Shown: in pieces, positions 7,580-16,726 of the stretch
How positions within the stretch are numbered: position 1 is the stretch's first letter
How the letters are laid out: every line of letters begins with the position of its first letter
Assembly: GCF_963511525.1 (NCBI RefSeq)
Contig: NZ_CAUPIY010000001.1
Span: 1-64,000 of the forward strand
Direction of reading: 5' to 3'
From: Mobiluncus sp963511525
Lineage (GTDB): Bacteria > Actinomycetota > Actinomycetes > Actinomycetales > Actinomycetaceae
DNA length: 64,000 nucleotides
The notes under the pieces: model-generated
Seen by the model: only the letters and a program-made list of their open reading frames with translations
The model's database searches: none
What the model was told of the DNA's origin: nothing
Translations under genes and position numbers: made by a program

Positions 7580-8845
7580 TTAAATTTCCGCATAGCGCCG
7601 ACACAGAATAGTCCGATGTCGGCTACCCAAGCGCGTAGCGATTAGCGTCAAATCCTCGCCGTTCTTCTCGGTTGTGGTCAGCAGTTTTCGGCGCAGCTGG
7701 GAGGGGGACACATCGGCTCCGCGTTTCTTAATTTCCAAAGACCTGAGTGGTCGCGCCTTTAGCCCAGCGCGAATCTTCTTTTCGTCCAAAGGCAGGACTT
7801 CCAGAACCTTGAACCAGCCACCTAGTTTCGTGTCTGCTGTCTCTGGGGCAGTATTCCGGGTCAGATAGGCGATTTTTTTCGATACCGTTTTTGTGTATGT
7901 TTTATCTGCAACTTGAGCCAGCAGTCCCGCCCGGATGATTGCGTCATCAGGTTCAAAAATCCATTCCCCCAGTTCGTCTTCGGTCGCGATAGTCTCGCTC
8001 AACTCGGCAGGCGTGTTGCACGGGGCAGCAGTTTCATCGTGCAGTTCAGTCACAATCTTTCCGTTCTTGTCCATCAACAGAGCGGAGCGTCCCTGTTGGC
8101 GAATCAAGTCGCCCAGCCAGATTCCTGCCTCCACAAGTTCGCCTCCCACAGAAATCCACTGGGTTTCGCACGGGGCCGGCAGGGCTTGATAGTTGATTCC
8201 AGGGGCAATCTTTACACCAAGGTTCCCGTGCGGAATCTCGTCTTGCCAAGCGAGAATGCGGGAAAGTGGGGGTTTCCAAGACTCCGGCTGCAGTCGCCTG
8301 CCTGAGGCATCGCGCCGGGCTGGGTCCGCGAACGCGCCGTCCACCCCTTCGGCACGCAACTGTTGCCAATCCAGCTCCAAAATATCTGCTTGCGTGACCC
8401 GAGCCTCGGGATAGGCACGCAGGTTCATCAAAGCCGCCGCTGCGGTGGCCTCATCGAGTTCAAACGCTGTTACCAACAGCCCCAAACCGGCCAACGCCAG
8501 CGACTCAGTCCCTAACCCGCAACCCAAATCAGCGACCTTGTGACAACCGGCGTCCCGAAAACGTCCGGCGTGTACGGCAGCCACCGGTAAACGCGTGGCC
8601 TGCTCCAAACCATCCCGGGTGAACAGCATGCCTTGCGCGAAATCTCCGAATTTGACCCGCGCAGCCTCGCGCAGCTCCAGCTGGGTCAAAATGGCTGCCA
8701 CCAGCTCCGGCGCGACACCGCGTTTCCGTAAACCTGCGCTCAATTGGTCTGCGAGCGCCGGCGTGTAGGGTCCGAGGGTTCCCAAGGATTCCAGCAATTG
8801 GAATCCGTCTTTGCTCAACACGGGCACCAGCGAACTTACAGCCAT
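7580..8845 (-). CDS. THUMP-like class I SAM-dependent methyltransferase
   Basis: 421 residues. Motif I of a Rossmann methyltransferase is VADLGCGLGTESLAL near residue 105, with the acidic motif II FELDEAT after it and the family hallmark ADPARRD near residue 175. The C-terminal ~100 residues (from about KLGGWFKVLEVLPLDEKKI) match the THUMP-like domain of this actinobacterial family. The substrate is not established; nucleic acid is inferred from the domain. Upstream of tsaD in the same direction and divergent from groES. Confidence 0.82.
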   Translation of the reverse strand: MAVSSLVPVLSKDGFQLLESLGTLGPYTPALADQLSAGLRKRGVAPELVAAILTQLELREAARVKFGDFAQGMLFTRDGLEQATRLPVAAVHAGRFRDAGCHKVADLGCGLGTESLALAGLGLLVTAFELDEATAAAALMNLRAYPEARVTQADILELDWQQLRAEGVDGAFADPARRDASGRRLQPESWKPPLSRILAWQDEIPHGNLGVKIAPGINYQALPAPCETQWISVGGELVEAGIWLGDLIRQQGRSALLMDKNGKIVTELHDETAAPCNTPAELSETIATEDELGEWIFEPDDAIIRAGLLAQVADKTYTKTVSKKIAYLTRNTAPETADTKLGGWFKVLEVLPLDEKKIRAGLKARPLRSLEIKKRGADVSPSQLRRKLLTTTEKNGEDLTLIATRLGSRHRTILCRRYAEI

Positions 8846-8923
8846 AGTTCAATCCTAAGGGTGACCGGAGCCAAAGGGGGAACCTCACGGTACGGCGCCA
8901 AAATAGAGGGACATGAAAGCGAC

Positions 8924-8950
8924 TTAGCACTCGGGTTGCGAGAGTGCTAA
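8924..8950 (+). promoter_or_regulatory. CIRCE operator (HrcA binding site)
   Basis: TTAGCACTC (8924-8932), a 9-base spacer and GAGTGCTAA (8942-8950): a perfect CIRCE inverted repeat. It lies ~97 bases before groES, so groES is predicted to be repressed by HrcA and induced by heat shock. Confidence 0.97.
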
Positions 8951-9046
8951 ATGCGGCATAAAATACAAATCGACTGGCAGGGTGCCACCCGCGACGGCGC
9001 TCGGTTGGTGAAATATCATCAGGAACTTAGAGAAAGGGCAATCGCA

Positions 9047-9340
9047 GTGTCGGTTTGCATTAAACCTTTGGAAGATCGGGTTGTTATCAAGCAGCTGGAA
9101 GCGGAAACGGTTACCGCTTCGGGGCTGGTCATCCCGGATATGGCAAAAGAAAAGCCGCAGGAAGGCACCGTCGTGGCGGTAGGCCCCGGTCGCGTTGACG
9201 ACAAGGGCGTGCGTGTGCCGATGGATGTCAAGGAAGGCGACAAGGTCATTTACGCCAAGTACGGCGGCACCGAAGTCAAGTACCAGGGTGAGGAATACGT
9301 TATTCTCTCCGCTCGCGACTTGCTCGCTGTAGTTGAGTAA
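9047..9340 (+). CDS. groES: Co-chaperonin GroES
   Basis: 97 residues, the standard GroES length, beginning VSVCIKPLEDRVVIKQ. It forms the heptameric lid of GroEL. GTG 9047 is the start: AGAAAGGG sits 8 bases upstream and the ATG at 8951 would add 32 unrelated residues. The mobile loop region reads TASGLVIPD. A CIRCE element lies upstream and a hairpin with a T-run follows directly, so the gene is monocistronic; groEL is not adjacent and must be elsewhere. Confidence 0.97.
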   Translation: MSVCIKPLEDRVVIKQLEAETVTASGLVIPDMAKEKPQEGTVVAVGPGRVDDKGVRVPMDVKEGDKVIYAKYGGTEVKYQGEEYVILSARDLLAVVE

Positions 9341-9356
9341 TCGATACACGCTCTTT

Positions 9357-9388
9357 GAAAAGGCCGGACGTATGTCCGGTCTTTTCTG
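9357..9388 (+). terminator. Intrinsic terminator after groES
   Basis: CCGGAC-GTAT-GTCCGG stem followed by TCTTTTCTGTT, 17 bases after the groES stop. Confidence 0.85.
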
Positions 9389-9552
9389 TTAAGTTATAGA
9401 TTCACCCGTCCCGGTCCTCCCCAGCTCGGCAACGTCGAAACCGTGGGAATATGAGGGGCGCAGGGGATACCTGTTACGCTTGCTAAACAGCCCAGTCATC
9501 TCAGCGCGCCAATCTCTTGACGGGTTTCCGTACCGCTACTACGCTGGAAAGC

Positions 9553-10335
9553 ATGACTAGGAAATTAGCATTAGTTCGTCGCCCCAGCCCCAAAATGGCT
9601 GATGGCATTGTGACACACATTGAAAAGTCTGCCGTCTCTTATGATCTGGGTTTGCGCCAGTGGGAAGGCTACGTCAAGGCACTCAATGATAACGGATGGG
9701 AAACCGTCGAGGTCGAGCCCGCTCCGGATTGCCCTGATTCGGTATTCATTGAGGATCCTGTTTTCGTCTATGGGGATCTCGCTATCATCACTCGCTCTGG
9801 AGCTCCGGAGCGTCGCGCTGAGGTTGCGGGAGTTGAAAAGGCTGTTCGCGACGCTGGGTACCGCGTGGCTTACATCAAGGAACCCGGCACCGTAGACGGG
9901 GGAGATATCCTGAAGTTTGACGGTAAAGTCTGGGTCGGACAAACTCCCGGTGGCCGCACCAACGAAGAAGGGGTGCGCCAGCTTGCCGAGTACTTGAAGG
10001 AATTCGACGCGGAAGTCATCCCTGTGGAAATGACCAAGGTTCTCCACCTCAAGAGCGGCGTCACCGCCTTGTACGACGGCACCGTAGTCGGCTACAAACC
10101 GCTGGTGGATGACCCGACCGTGTGGGACAAGTTCATGGAAGTTCCCGAAGAACCCGGTTCTCACGTCGTTCTGCTCGAGGATAACAAGATTCTGATGTCT
10201 GCTGCCGCGCCCAAGTCCAAGGAACTCTTTGAGAGCATGGGTTACGAGGTGGTCGCGGTAGACATCGGCGAGTACGAAAAGCTCGAAGGTTGTGTGACCT
10301 GCCTGTCCGTGCGTCTGCGCGGTGACGTGGGCTAA
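9553..10335 (+). CDS. Dimethylarginine dimethylaminohydrolase (dimethylargininase)
   Basis: 260 residues of the amidinotransferase/DDAH fold. Visible landmarks are the substrate-binding FIEDPVFVYGD, catalytic His in VLHLKSGV and the C-terminal nucleophile Cys in EGCVTCLSVRLR. The enzyme hydrolyses methylated arginines (or arginine-like compounds) to citrulline and an amine. ATG 9553 is chosen over TTG 9517 because the family starts with the ALVRRPSP strand; GGAAAG is close upstream. Single gene between two terminators. Its role could be arginine-derivative catabolism; substrate preference cannot be told from sequence. Confidence 0.9.
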   Translation: MTRKLALVRRPSPKMADGIVTHIEKSAVSYDLGLRQWEGYVKALNDNGWETVEVEPAPDCPDSVFIEDPVFVYGDLAIITRSGAPERRAEVAGVEKAVRDAGYRVAYIKEPGTVDGGDILKFDGKVWVGQTPGGRTNEEGVRQLAEYLKEFDAEVIPVEMTKVLHLKSGVTALYDGTVVGYKPLVDDPTVWDKFMEVPEEPGSHVVLLEDNKILMSAAAPKSKELFESMGYEVVAVDIGEYEKLEGCVTCLSVRLRGDVG

Positions 10336-10427
10336 CGGGCAAACTGGACTTTTCGCCACAATCCGGCGCGTCCGAAATATAACGCTTCGGCGGGCGGAGC
10401 AGGCGATTAGGTTTACGGTTATATAGA

Positions 10428-10466
10428 CATTTTGGGGGCTGAGCCACTGGCTCAGCCCCCAAAATA
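10428..10466. terminator. Bidirectional terminator between DDAH and whiB genes
   Basis: Sixteen-base arms TTTTGGGGGCTGAGCC (10430-10445) and its complement (10449-10464) around an ACT loop, with T-runs in both directions. Serves the convergent genes on both sides. Confidence 0.9.
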
Positions 10467-10513
10467 TATGCAATTTCTAGCGGCGGATTCGCCCCCGCCC
10501 GGGCTCTACAGGT

Positions 10514-10804
10514 TTAAGCGGATTTAGCCTCCCGTTCCTTCCAGTAAGCGGCGCGTTCCTCCTCAGTCATGCCGCCCCAGATGCCATAAGGTTCATGGGC
10601 ATTCAGAGCGTAATTGCGGCACTGTTCCAATACTGGACAAGTCGCGCAAATCGCTTTGGCCTGCGCGGCACGCCGCCGCCGGGTTCCCCCGCGTTCACCG
10701 TCTGGATGGAAGAAAGCCGCCGTCCCCAAATCCTTACAGGCAGCTTCATCCTGCCATTCCCAAGATTCAATAGTCGGAGCGGGGAGATACGTTACATTAC
10801 TCAT
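10514..10804 (-). CDS. whiB: WhiB-family iron-sulphur transcription factor (WhiB3/WhiD type)
   Basis: 96 residues with the four cluster cysteines C23, C53, C56 and C62 in the CxxCxxxxxC arrangement, the FFHPDGERG motif, and the GIWGGMTEEER turn followed by a short basic tail. FHPDGERG plus EPYGIWGG is the pattern of WhiB3 of mycobacteria and WhiD of Streptomyces, which bind a [4Fe-4S] cluster and partner with the principal sigma factor in redox/NO-responsive control. Only actinobacteria carry this family. The assignment to the WhiB3 branch is from motif comparison only. Confidence 0.93.
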   Translation of the reverse strand: MSNVTYLPAPTIESWEWQDEAACKDLGTAAFFHPDGERGGTRRRRAAQAKAICATCPVLEQCRNYALNAHEPYGIWGGMTEEERAAYWKEREAKSA

Positions 10805-11065
10805 TTTCTTCCTTTCCCTCGCGGTGTTTTCTTACTCTTCAAGATTAGGGGGTGTGCCGGCAATCCAGCGTCCTACCACAGGACGATTTAGGCTCGCCAG
10901 ACCGTCCTTCAGTAGTAGTGAACCAAATTCTGAACCCAATTCGAACGAATCGCCGGCAAATCCGGCTTGAACTGCGATTCCCACCCCGTCAGCACTGTTA
11001 GCGCTGGAGCGTTAGAATAAACATCAGCATTAAACGAATTATTCCCAGGTATTTAAGGAAGGCAT

Positions 11066-12601
11066 ATGAGCGAAATCACGAATCCCTTGCAAGACCTTGA
11101 AAATGGTGTTGAACCGCGGTTTTTGACCGGTTTGACCTACGATGACGTGCTGTTATTGCCAGAGGTTACAGATGTGATTCCCGCCGAAGTGGACACGTCC
11201 ACTCGCTTTTCCAAAGAAATCAAGCTGCATATCCCCTTGATTTCCGCCGCTATGGACACCGTGACTGAATCGCGTATGGCGATTGCTATGGCGCGTCAGG
11301 GCGGCATAGGGATTTTGCACCGTAACCTTTCCATCGAGAGCCAAGCCCAACAGGTGCGTCAAGTGAAACGCTCCGAGTCGGGCATGGTGACTGATCCCGT
11401 CACCATCGGCCCTAACGCCACCATTGAACAGCTCGACGAACTGTGTGCCAAGTACCGGGTATCGGGCTTGCCCGTCGTGACTGACGACTACGAATTGCTG
11501 GGTATCATTACCAATCGCGACCTGCGTTTCGTGCCCACCACCCAGTGGGGCACCAGGACAGTGCAGGAATGCATGACGCCGATGCCGCTGATTACCGGGC
11601 GCGCCGGTATCTCTCGCGAAGAAGCGATGAAGCTGCTGGCAGAAAATCGTATAGAGAAACTGCCTTTGATTGATGAAAACGGTAAGCTAACCGGCCTCAT
11701 TACGGTCAAAGACTTTGTGAAAACCGAGCAGTTCCCGCACGCTACCAAAGATTCCCAAGGTCGTTTGGTGGTGGGCGCTGCAATCGGCTACTGGGGAGAC
11801 GCGTGGGAACGCGCTCAGGCCCTGGCCGAGGCAGGCATCGATGCCCTGATTGTGGATACCGCAAACGGCGGGGCCAAGCTAGCTTTAGAGATGATTACGC
11901 GAATCAAGAACGATTCGGGGTTCTCAGGGGTGCAAGTTGTGGGCGGTAACGTCGCCACCAGGGAGGGCGCACAAGCCTTGATTGATGCGGGCGTTGACGG
12001 TGTCAAGGTCGGTGTTGGTCCGGGATCTATTTGTACCACTCGTGTGGTGGCTGGGGTGGGGGTGCCTCAGATTACCGCCATTATGATGGCTGCAGAAGCG
12101 TGTGCCCGCGCGGATGTGCCGCTCATTGCCGACGGTGGTTTGCAGTATTCCGGCGATATTGCCAAAGCCTTGGTTGCCGGCGCTCAGACAGTGATGCTGG
12201 GTTCCCTGTTGGCTGGCTGCGAGGAATCCCCAGGTGAACTCGTGTTCATGAATGGTAAACAGTGGAAGCACTACCGCGGGATGGGTTCGCTCGGAGCCAT
12301 GAGTTCGCGCGGCCGCAAGTCCTACTCAAAAGACCGTTATTTCCAGGCCGATGTCTCCAGCGACGACAAGATTGTTCCCGAAGGCATCGAAGGCCAGGTT
12401 CCCTACCAAGGTACCCTCGGCTCGGTGGTGTATCAGCTGGTGGGAGGGTTGCACCAGTCGATGTTCTATACCGGGGCACATACCATTGAGGAGCTGCGCC
12501 ATCGGGGTCGTTTTGTGCGTATCACCCAGGCAGGCTTGCGGGAATCTCATCCTCATGATGTTGAAGTCACCGTGGAAGCCCCGAACTATCAACGTCACTG
12601 A
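11066..12601 (+). CDS. guaB: Inosine-5'-monophosphate dehydrogenase
   Basis: 511 residues. N-terminal half-barrel begins GLTYDDVLLLPE; a pair of CBS domains spans about residues 105-225; the catalytic loop GPGSICTTRVVAG carries the active Cys; the flap has YRGMGSLGAM. It oxidises IMP to XMP with NAD+, the committed step to GMP. ATG 11066 follows AAGGAAGGC at good distance. The ~260-base upstream gap shows no recognised riboswitch. In many actinobacteria guaB is directly followed by guaB3; here four kilobases of other genes lie between. Confidence 0.97.
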   Translation: MSEITNPLQDLENGVEPRFLTGLTYDDVLLLPEVTDVIPAEVDTSTRFSKEIKLHIPLISAAMDTVTESRMAIAMARQGGIGILHRNLSIESQAQQVRQVKRSESGMVTDPVTIGPNATIEQLDELCAKYRVSGLPVVTDDYELLGIITNRDLRFVPTTQWGTRTVQECMTPMPLITGRAGISREEAMKLLAENRIEKLPLIDENGKLTGLITVKDFVKTEQFPHATKDSQGRLVVGAAIGYWGDAWERAQALAEAGIDALIVDTANGGAKLALEMITRIKNDSGFSGVQVVGGNVATREGAQALIDAGVDGVKVGVGPGSICTTRVVAGVGVPQITAIMMAAEACARADVPLIADGGLQYSGDIAKALVAGAQTVMLGSLLAGCEESPGELVFMNGKQWKHYRGMGSLGAMSSRGRKSYSKDRYFQADVSSDDKIVPEGIEGQVPYQGTLGSVVYQLVGGLHQSMFYTGAHTIEELRHRGRFVRITQAGLRESHPHDVEVTVEAPNYQRH

Positions 12602-12644
12602 GGCTGGGGATTTTCGCCTCCAGGGTGTGTGAGAGACTTTGGCT

Positions 12645-13367
12645 ATGAATGAAATGAATGACATGAATACCCCCTGGCTTCATCAGGAAGTCTTGGGTTT
12701 CGACACGGAAACGACCGGTGTCTTTACGTCTCGTGACCGTATCGCTACGGTGTCGCTGATACGTAGGATAAACGGCGAGGATTCGCCGCTTTACTGGGTC
12801 ATCAATCCTGGCGTTCCCATGCCTCCCGCTGCCGGTCGGGTTAATGGTCTGACTGATGAATACTTGCAGGCTAACGGGGTTGAGCCGCGAGTTGGACTCG
12901 AGGAAGTTGCGGGTATTATCGCGGAAACTATGCGGCGGGGAGTGCCCGTAGTCGGTTTCAACGTCACCTTCGATTTCGCGATTCTGGAAGCGGAACTGAA
13001 ACGTCACGGCTTGCAAACCTTACGCCAGCGCCTGGAGGGACAGTTAGAGCCGATTGTCGATCCCTTGGTGTTGGATCGAATCCTAGATCGCTATCGGAAA
13101 GGGAAACGTAACTTGGCCTCCGTCTGCACCGCCTATGATTTGCCGTTGCGTGACGATTTTCACAACGCTCAAGCCGATGTTGCCGCGACTTTGGATTTGC
13201 TCGGTGCCATGTCTGAGCGATTTCCGGAATTGCTGGAAATGGGTCCCGGGGAGATTATGCAGTTCCAGGCGGAAGGCCATAGTCAATGGGCTCAGAGTTT
13301 CAACGAGTTCATGGCCGCGCGAATACCGGATTTTCATCCGGTATCCTTGCGCTGGCCTCAGTTTTAG
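12645..13367 (+). CDS. DnaQ-like DEDDh 3'-5' exonuclease
   Basis: 240 residues with the exonuclease motifs Exo I GFDTETTG, Exo II VGFNVTFDFAILEAEL and Exo III HNAQADVAAT (DEDDh). This is the single-domain proofreading-type fold of Pol III epsilon and related RNases; without a polymerase partner region it could act in DNA repair or RNA trimming. The start is uncertain among ATG 12645, 12654 and 12663; GAGAGAC precedes 12645. It lies 43 bases after guaB, possibly cotranscribed. Confidence 0.85.
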   Translation: MNEMNDMNTPWLHQEVLGFDTETTGVFTSRDRIATVSLIRRINGEDSPLYWVINPGVPMPPAAGRVNGLTDEYLQANGVEPRVGLEEVAGIIAETMRRGVPVVGFNVTFDFAILEAELKRHGLQTLRQRLEGQLEPIVDPLVLDRILDRYRKGKRNLASVCTAYDLPLRDDFHNAQADVAATLDLLGAMSERFPELLEMGPGEIMQFQAEGHSQWAQSFNEFMAARIPDFHPVSLRWPQF

Positions 13368-13412
13368 CGCCGCCAGTGGGTGTGTCGGGTTAAGAGTAGG
13401 GGAGTATAACCA

Positions 13413-14192
13413 GTGAAATCGACCGAGAAGTCTGAACAGGCACCTCAGCGCCCTGTAGTCAACTTTGTGGCTGCGGGCGAGGGCCGTTTTTTTGATATTT
13501 TCATGACCTTGTTTGTAGCGCTGCTACTCATTTCGAACATCTCCGCCACCAAACTCATCGGCGGACCGTGGGGATTGATTTTTGATGGCGGAGCCGTCAT
13601 GTTCCCCTTCACCTACATCCTGGGGGATATCCTCTCGGAGGTTTATGGATTTCGTGGGGCGCGCCGGGCGGTCCTGACCGGGTTTGGGATTTCCATCTTG
13701 GCATCGGGCCTGTTCTTCCTGGTTGCCAAAGCGCCGCCGGCCAGTGGAGACTTTATCACTCCTGCTTTCGCTCAAGTTTTCGGGTTCGTTCCGCGTATTG
13801 TGGCGGCTTCCCTGGCGGGGTACGTGCTGGGGCAGTTGCTAAATGCTCTGGTGTTGGTGCGGATTAAGGGTCGCACCGGAGAGCGTTTCCTCTGGCTTCG
13901 CATGATAGCCTCGACCCTGGTCGGGGAGCTGGTGGACACCCTCGCGTTTTGCACCATCGCTTTTGCCGGGTTGATTTCGGGGCCGGAATTTTTCAACTAC
14001 GTGCTGACCGGTTACGTGTACAAGTGTGCGTTGGAAATCATCATGTCGCCGCTCAGCATTCAGGTCATTGGGTGGGTGAAACGCGGTGAAAAAAATTATG
14101 TACCGATTGATACAGAAATGTCATCTTCTCAAACTCTCAAAGCTAATAATGGACCAATCAGTACAGAAACTATTTCTTCACAACGTTCTTAA
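13413..14192 (+). CDS. yhhQ: Queuosine precursor transporter, YhhQ/VUT family
   Basis: 259 residues with six or so membrane helices in a core of about 30-225. Signatures of the family are NISATKLIG, FPFTYILGDILSEVYGFRGAR and the late LVDTLAFCTIAF helix. The family imports queuosine precursors (preQ0, preQ1 or queuine). GTG 13413 has AGGGGAG 8 bases upstream. The C-terminal ~35 residues (after KKNYVPIDTEM) are Ser/Thr/Asn-rich and probably disordered. It sits directly before tgt, so the pair is a salvage cassette; no preQ0 biosynthesis genes are in the window. Confidence 0.9.
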   Translation: MKSTEKSEQAPQRPVVNFVAAGEGRFFDIFMTLFVALLLISNISATKLIGGPWGLIFDGGAVMFPFTYILGDILSEVYGFRGARRAVLTGFGISILASGLFFLVAKAPPASGDFITPAFAQVFGFVPRIVAASLAGYVLGQLLNALVLVRIKGRTGERFLWLRMIASTLVGELVDTLAFCTIAFAGLISGPEFFNYVLTGYVYKCALEIIMSPLSIQVIGWVKRGEKNYVPIDTEMSSSQTLKANNGPISTETISSQRS

Positions 14193-14209
14193 CCTGGGGT
14201 GATGATTGG

Positions 14210-15523
14210 GTGAATGAAAATTTTGAGATTGTAGCGCGTCTGGGTCAGCTGGGGCGAGCGGGGGTTATCCACACTCCCCACGGAGACATTCCCACCCCTG
14301 CTTTTATACCGGTCGGTACAAAAGCGACGGTGAAGGCGCTCGTCCCCGAGATGATACGGGAACTTGGTGCGGCGGCGGTGCTGGCTAACGCTTACCACCT
14401 CTATCTGCAGCCAGGTCCGGAACTCGTCGATAGGTCCGGTGGCCTGGGGGCTTTTATGCACTGGGATGGGCCAACTTTCACCGATTCTGGCGGATTCCAA
14501 GTCCTCAGTTTGGGCGCAGGATACAAGAAAGTCCTTAGTCAAGAATTCGCCGCCTCGGCTCGGGAGCGTAGTGTCTCGCGCGATCAAGGCAACCACGAAC
14601 GTTCCGGGGACAAACGAAAACTTTTGGAACAGGCCGAAGAAGCCGCTGAACTGTCGCCTCCAGATAAACGTCAAGCTCACCCCGGCTTAGCGCGGGTTGA
14701 TGACGACGGCGTTAATTTTCGCTCACACCTGGATGGAACCAAACATCGGTTTACCCCGGAAATCTCGATGCAGATTCAGCACCACCTGGGCGCCGATATT
14801 ATTTTCGCTTTCGATGAGCTAACCTCCCTGCTGCATTCCTATGACTACCAGGTAGTTTCCTTGGAACGTACCCGAAAATGGGCAGAGCGCTGTCTGGCGG
14901 AACATGAGCGGCTCACCGTGGAACGTGCCGACAAGTCTTACCAGATGCTGTTCGGAGTTATCCAAGGAGCGCAATGGGAGGATTTGCGCCGCCGCGCCGC
15001 ACACGACCTCGGGGGAATGGAAATCTCGGGGCGTCGCTTTGACGGATTTGGCATCGGAGGCGCCTTGGAAAAGGAAAACCTCGGCGTGATTTGTTCCTGG
15101 GTGTGTCAAGAGCTACCCGAGGACCGTCCGCGTCACCTGCTGGGAATCTCAGAACCGGAAGATTTCTTTGCCGGCATTGAAAACGGAGCTGATACCTTCG
15201 ACTGCGTCTCTCCGTCTCGCGTGGCTCGCACCGGAGCAGCGTATTTGCCTACCGGCAGGACGAATGTGGCGCGGGCAGCTTTCCGAGAGGACTTTGGCCC
15301 TCTCCAGGAGGGCTGTGGCTGCTATACCTGCACAAACTACACTCGCGCCTACCTCCACCACCTGCTGAAGGCCAAGGAAATGCTGGCTTCGACACTGCTG
15401 ACCATCCACAACGAGTACTACACCGTTCACCTGGTCCACAGCATCCGTCAGGCTATTATCGCTGGTGAGGATGCGTATCGGGACTTTAAACACCGAACTT
15501 TAAGCCAGCTGGGGCGGGAGTAA
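14210..15523 (+). CDS. tgt: Queuine/preQ1 tRNA-ribosyltransferase
   Basis: 437 residues. Catalytic TIM barrel landmarks: GTKATVKAL, FTDSGGFQVLSLG with the first catalytic Asp, FAFDELTS, and LLGISEPEDFF with DTFDCVSPSRVARTG; the C-terminal zinc site is CGCYTCTNYTRAYLHH. TGT exchanges G34 of GUN-decoding tRNAs for a queuosine precursor. The protein is longer than the usual ~370-400 because of a hydrophilic, charged insertion at about residues 105-160, between SLGAGYKK and DDDGVNFRSHLDG. Shorter insertions occur at this place in other actinobacteria. Starts with GTG 18 bases after yhhQ. Confidence 0.95.
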   Translation: MNENFEIVARLGQLGRAGVIHTPHGDIPTPAFIPVGTKATVKALVPEMIRELGAAAVLANAYHLYLQPGPELVDRSGGLGAFMHWDGPTFTDSGGFQVLSLGAGYKKVLSQEFAASARERSVSRDQGNHERSGDKRKLLEQAEEAAELSPPDKRQAHPGLARVDDDGVNFRSHLDGTKHRFTPEISMQIQHHLGADIIFAFDELTSLLHSYDYQVVSLERTRKWAERCLAEHERLTVERADKSYQMLFGVIQGAQWEDLRRRAAHDLGGMEISGRRFDGFGIGGALEKENLGVICSWVCQELPEDRPRHLLGISEPEDFFAGIENGADTFDCVSPSRVARTGAAYLPTGRTNVARAAFREDFGPLQEGCGCYTCTNYTRAYLHHLLKAKEMLASTLLTIHNEYYTVHLVHSIRQAIIAGEDAYRDFKHRTLSQLGRE

Positions 15524-15607
15524 TTGTTGTGGCAGGGCAACGCCGGGAACTGGTCTCTGGCGTTGCCAGTCGCACCCGCTCGAGGTGCATTTTGGTAGGC
15601 TGAATCC

Positions 15608-16726
15608 ATGAATGAAGAAGTCCAGATTGGGCGCGGTAAACGGGGGCGTCGAGCCTATTCTTTCGATCAAATCGCGGTGGTGCCCTCTCGCCGCACGCGA
15701 GATCCTCGCGATGTCTCGCTGGCTTGGCAATTTGACGCATATTATATGAAAGTTCCGGTCATGGGTGCGCCGATGGATTCAGTGATGAGCCCGCAAAATG
15801 CCATCGCCTTGGGAAAAATGGGCGGAGTCGGGGTCCTGGACTTGGAGGGGCTGTGGACCCGATACGTTGACCCTCTGCCCCTATACGAAGAACTGGCAGC
15901 ACTCGACGAAGTCGGAGCGAAAGCCACCGCTAAGCTGCAGGAAATTTACAACGAGCCCATCAAGCCGGAGTTAATGCGGGCCAGGTTGGAAGAAATCAAA
16001 GCTGCTGACGTCATCGTGGCCGGAGCTATGAGCCCGGCCGGCACCCAAAAATTGTGGGAACATGTGGCGGATTCGGAGCTTGATCTGTTCGTGGTACGCG
16101 GTTCTACCGTGTCCGCGGATCATGTTTCCTCCCAAGCAGAACCGCTGAACCTCAAGCAATTCGTGCATCAGGTGGACATTCCGGTTATTGTCGGGGGTGT
16201 TGCCACCTATACCGGAGCGCTGCACCTGATGCGTACCGGTGCGGCCGGAGTGCTGGTCGGATTCGGCGGGGGAGCCGCCTCCACCACTCGCCGCACCATG
16301 GGTATCCACGTCCCGATGGCGACGGCGGTAGCGGATGTGGCGGCGGCACGGCGGGACTTCTTGGATGAATCCGGTGGTAGGTATGTTCACGTTATCGCTG
16401 ACGGCGGCATCGGCTTTGCGGGAGACGTGGTGAAAGCCATCGCTTGCGGGGCTGATGCGGTCATGTTGGGCAGCGCTTTGGCCAGGGCTTACGAGGCGCC
16501 CGGACACGGATGGCACTGGGGCAGTGAAGCGCACCACTCAACCTTGCCACGCGGTTCCCGGGTCAAAGTCGGCACTGTCGGCACCTTGGAGCAAGTTATG
16601 TTCGGTCCTGCCGACAATGCTGAAGGGACCCTCAACATGATGGGAGCGCTGCGCCGGACGATGGCCACGACAGGTTATACCGACGTCAAGGAACTCCAGC
16701 GAGTCGAAGTGGTTACCAGCTATTGA
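15608..16726 (+). CDS. guaB3: GuaB3-family IMP dehydrogenase-related protein
   Basis: 372 residues, IMPDH/GMPR barrel without CBS domains, starting GRGKRGRRAYSFDQIAVVPSRRTRD as in actinobacterial GuaB3. The loop that holds the catalytic Cys in GuaB reads GGGAASTTRRTMG here, with no Cys, which is typical of the GuaB3 branch. Its reaction is debated; it is related to IMP/GMP interconversion. ATG 15608 is 84 bases after tgt. Its stop overlaps the next start as TTGA, coupling it to the ABC pair downstream. Confidence 0.93.
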   Translation: MNEEVQIGRGKRGRRAYSFDQIAVVPSRRTRDPRDVSLAWQFDAYYMKVPVMGAPMDSVMSPQNAIALGKMGGVGVLDLEGLWTRYVDPLPLYEELAALDEVGAKATAKLQEIYNEPIKPELMRARLEEIKAADVIVAGAMSPAGTQKLWEHVADSELDLFVVRGSTVSADHVSSQAEPLNLKQFVHQVDIPVIVGGVATYTGALHLMRTGAAGVLVGFGGGAASTTRRTMGIHVPMATAVADVAAARRDFLDESGGRYVHVIADGGIGFAGDVVKAIACGADAVMLGSALARAYEAPGHGWHWGSEAHHSTLPRGSRVKVGTVGTLEQVMFGPADNAEGTLNMMGALRRTMATTGYTDVKELQRVEVVTSY

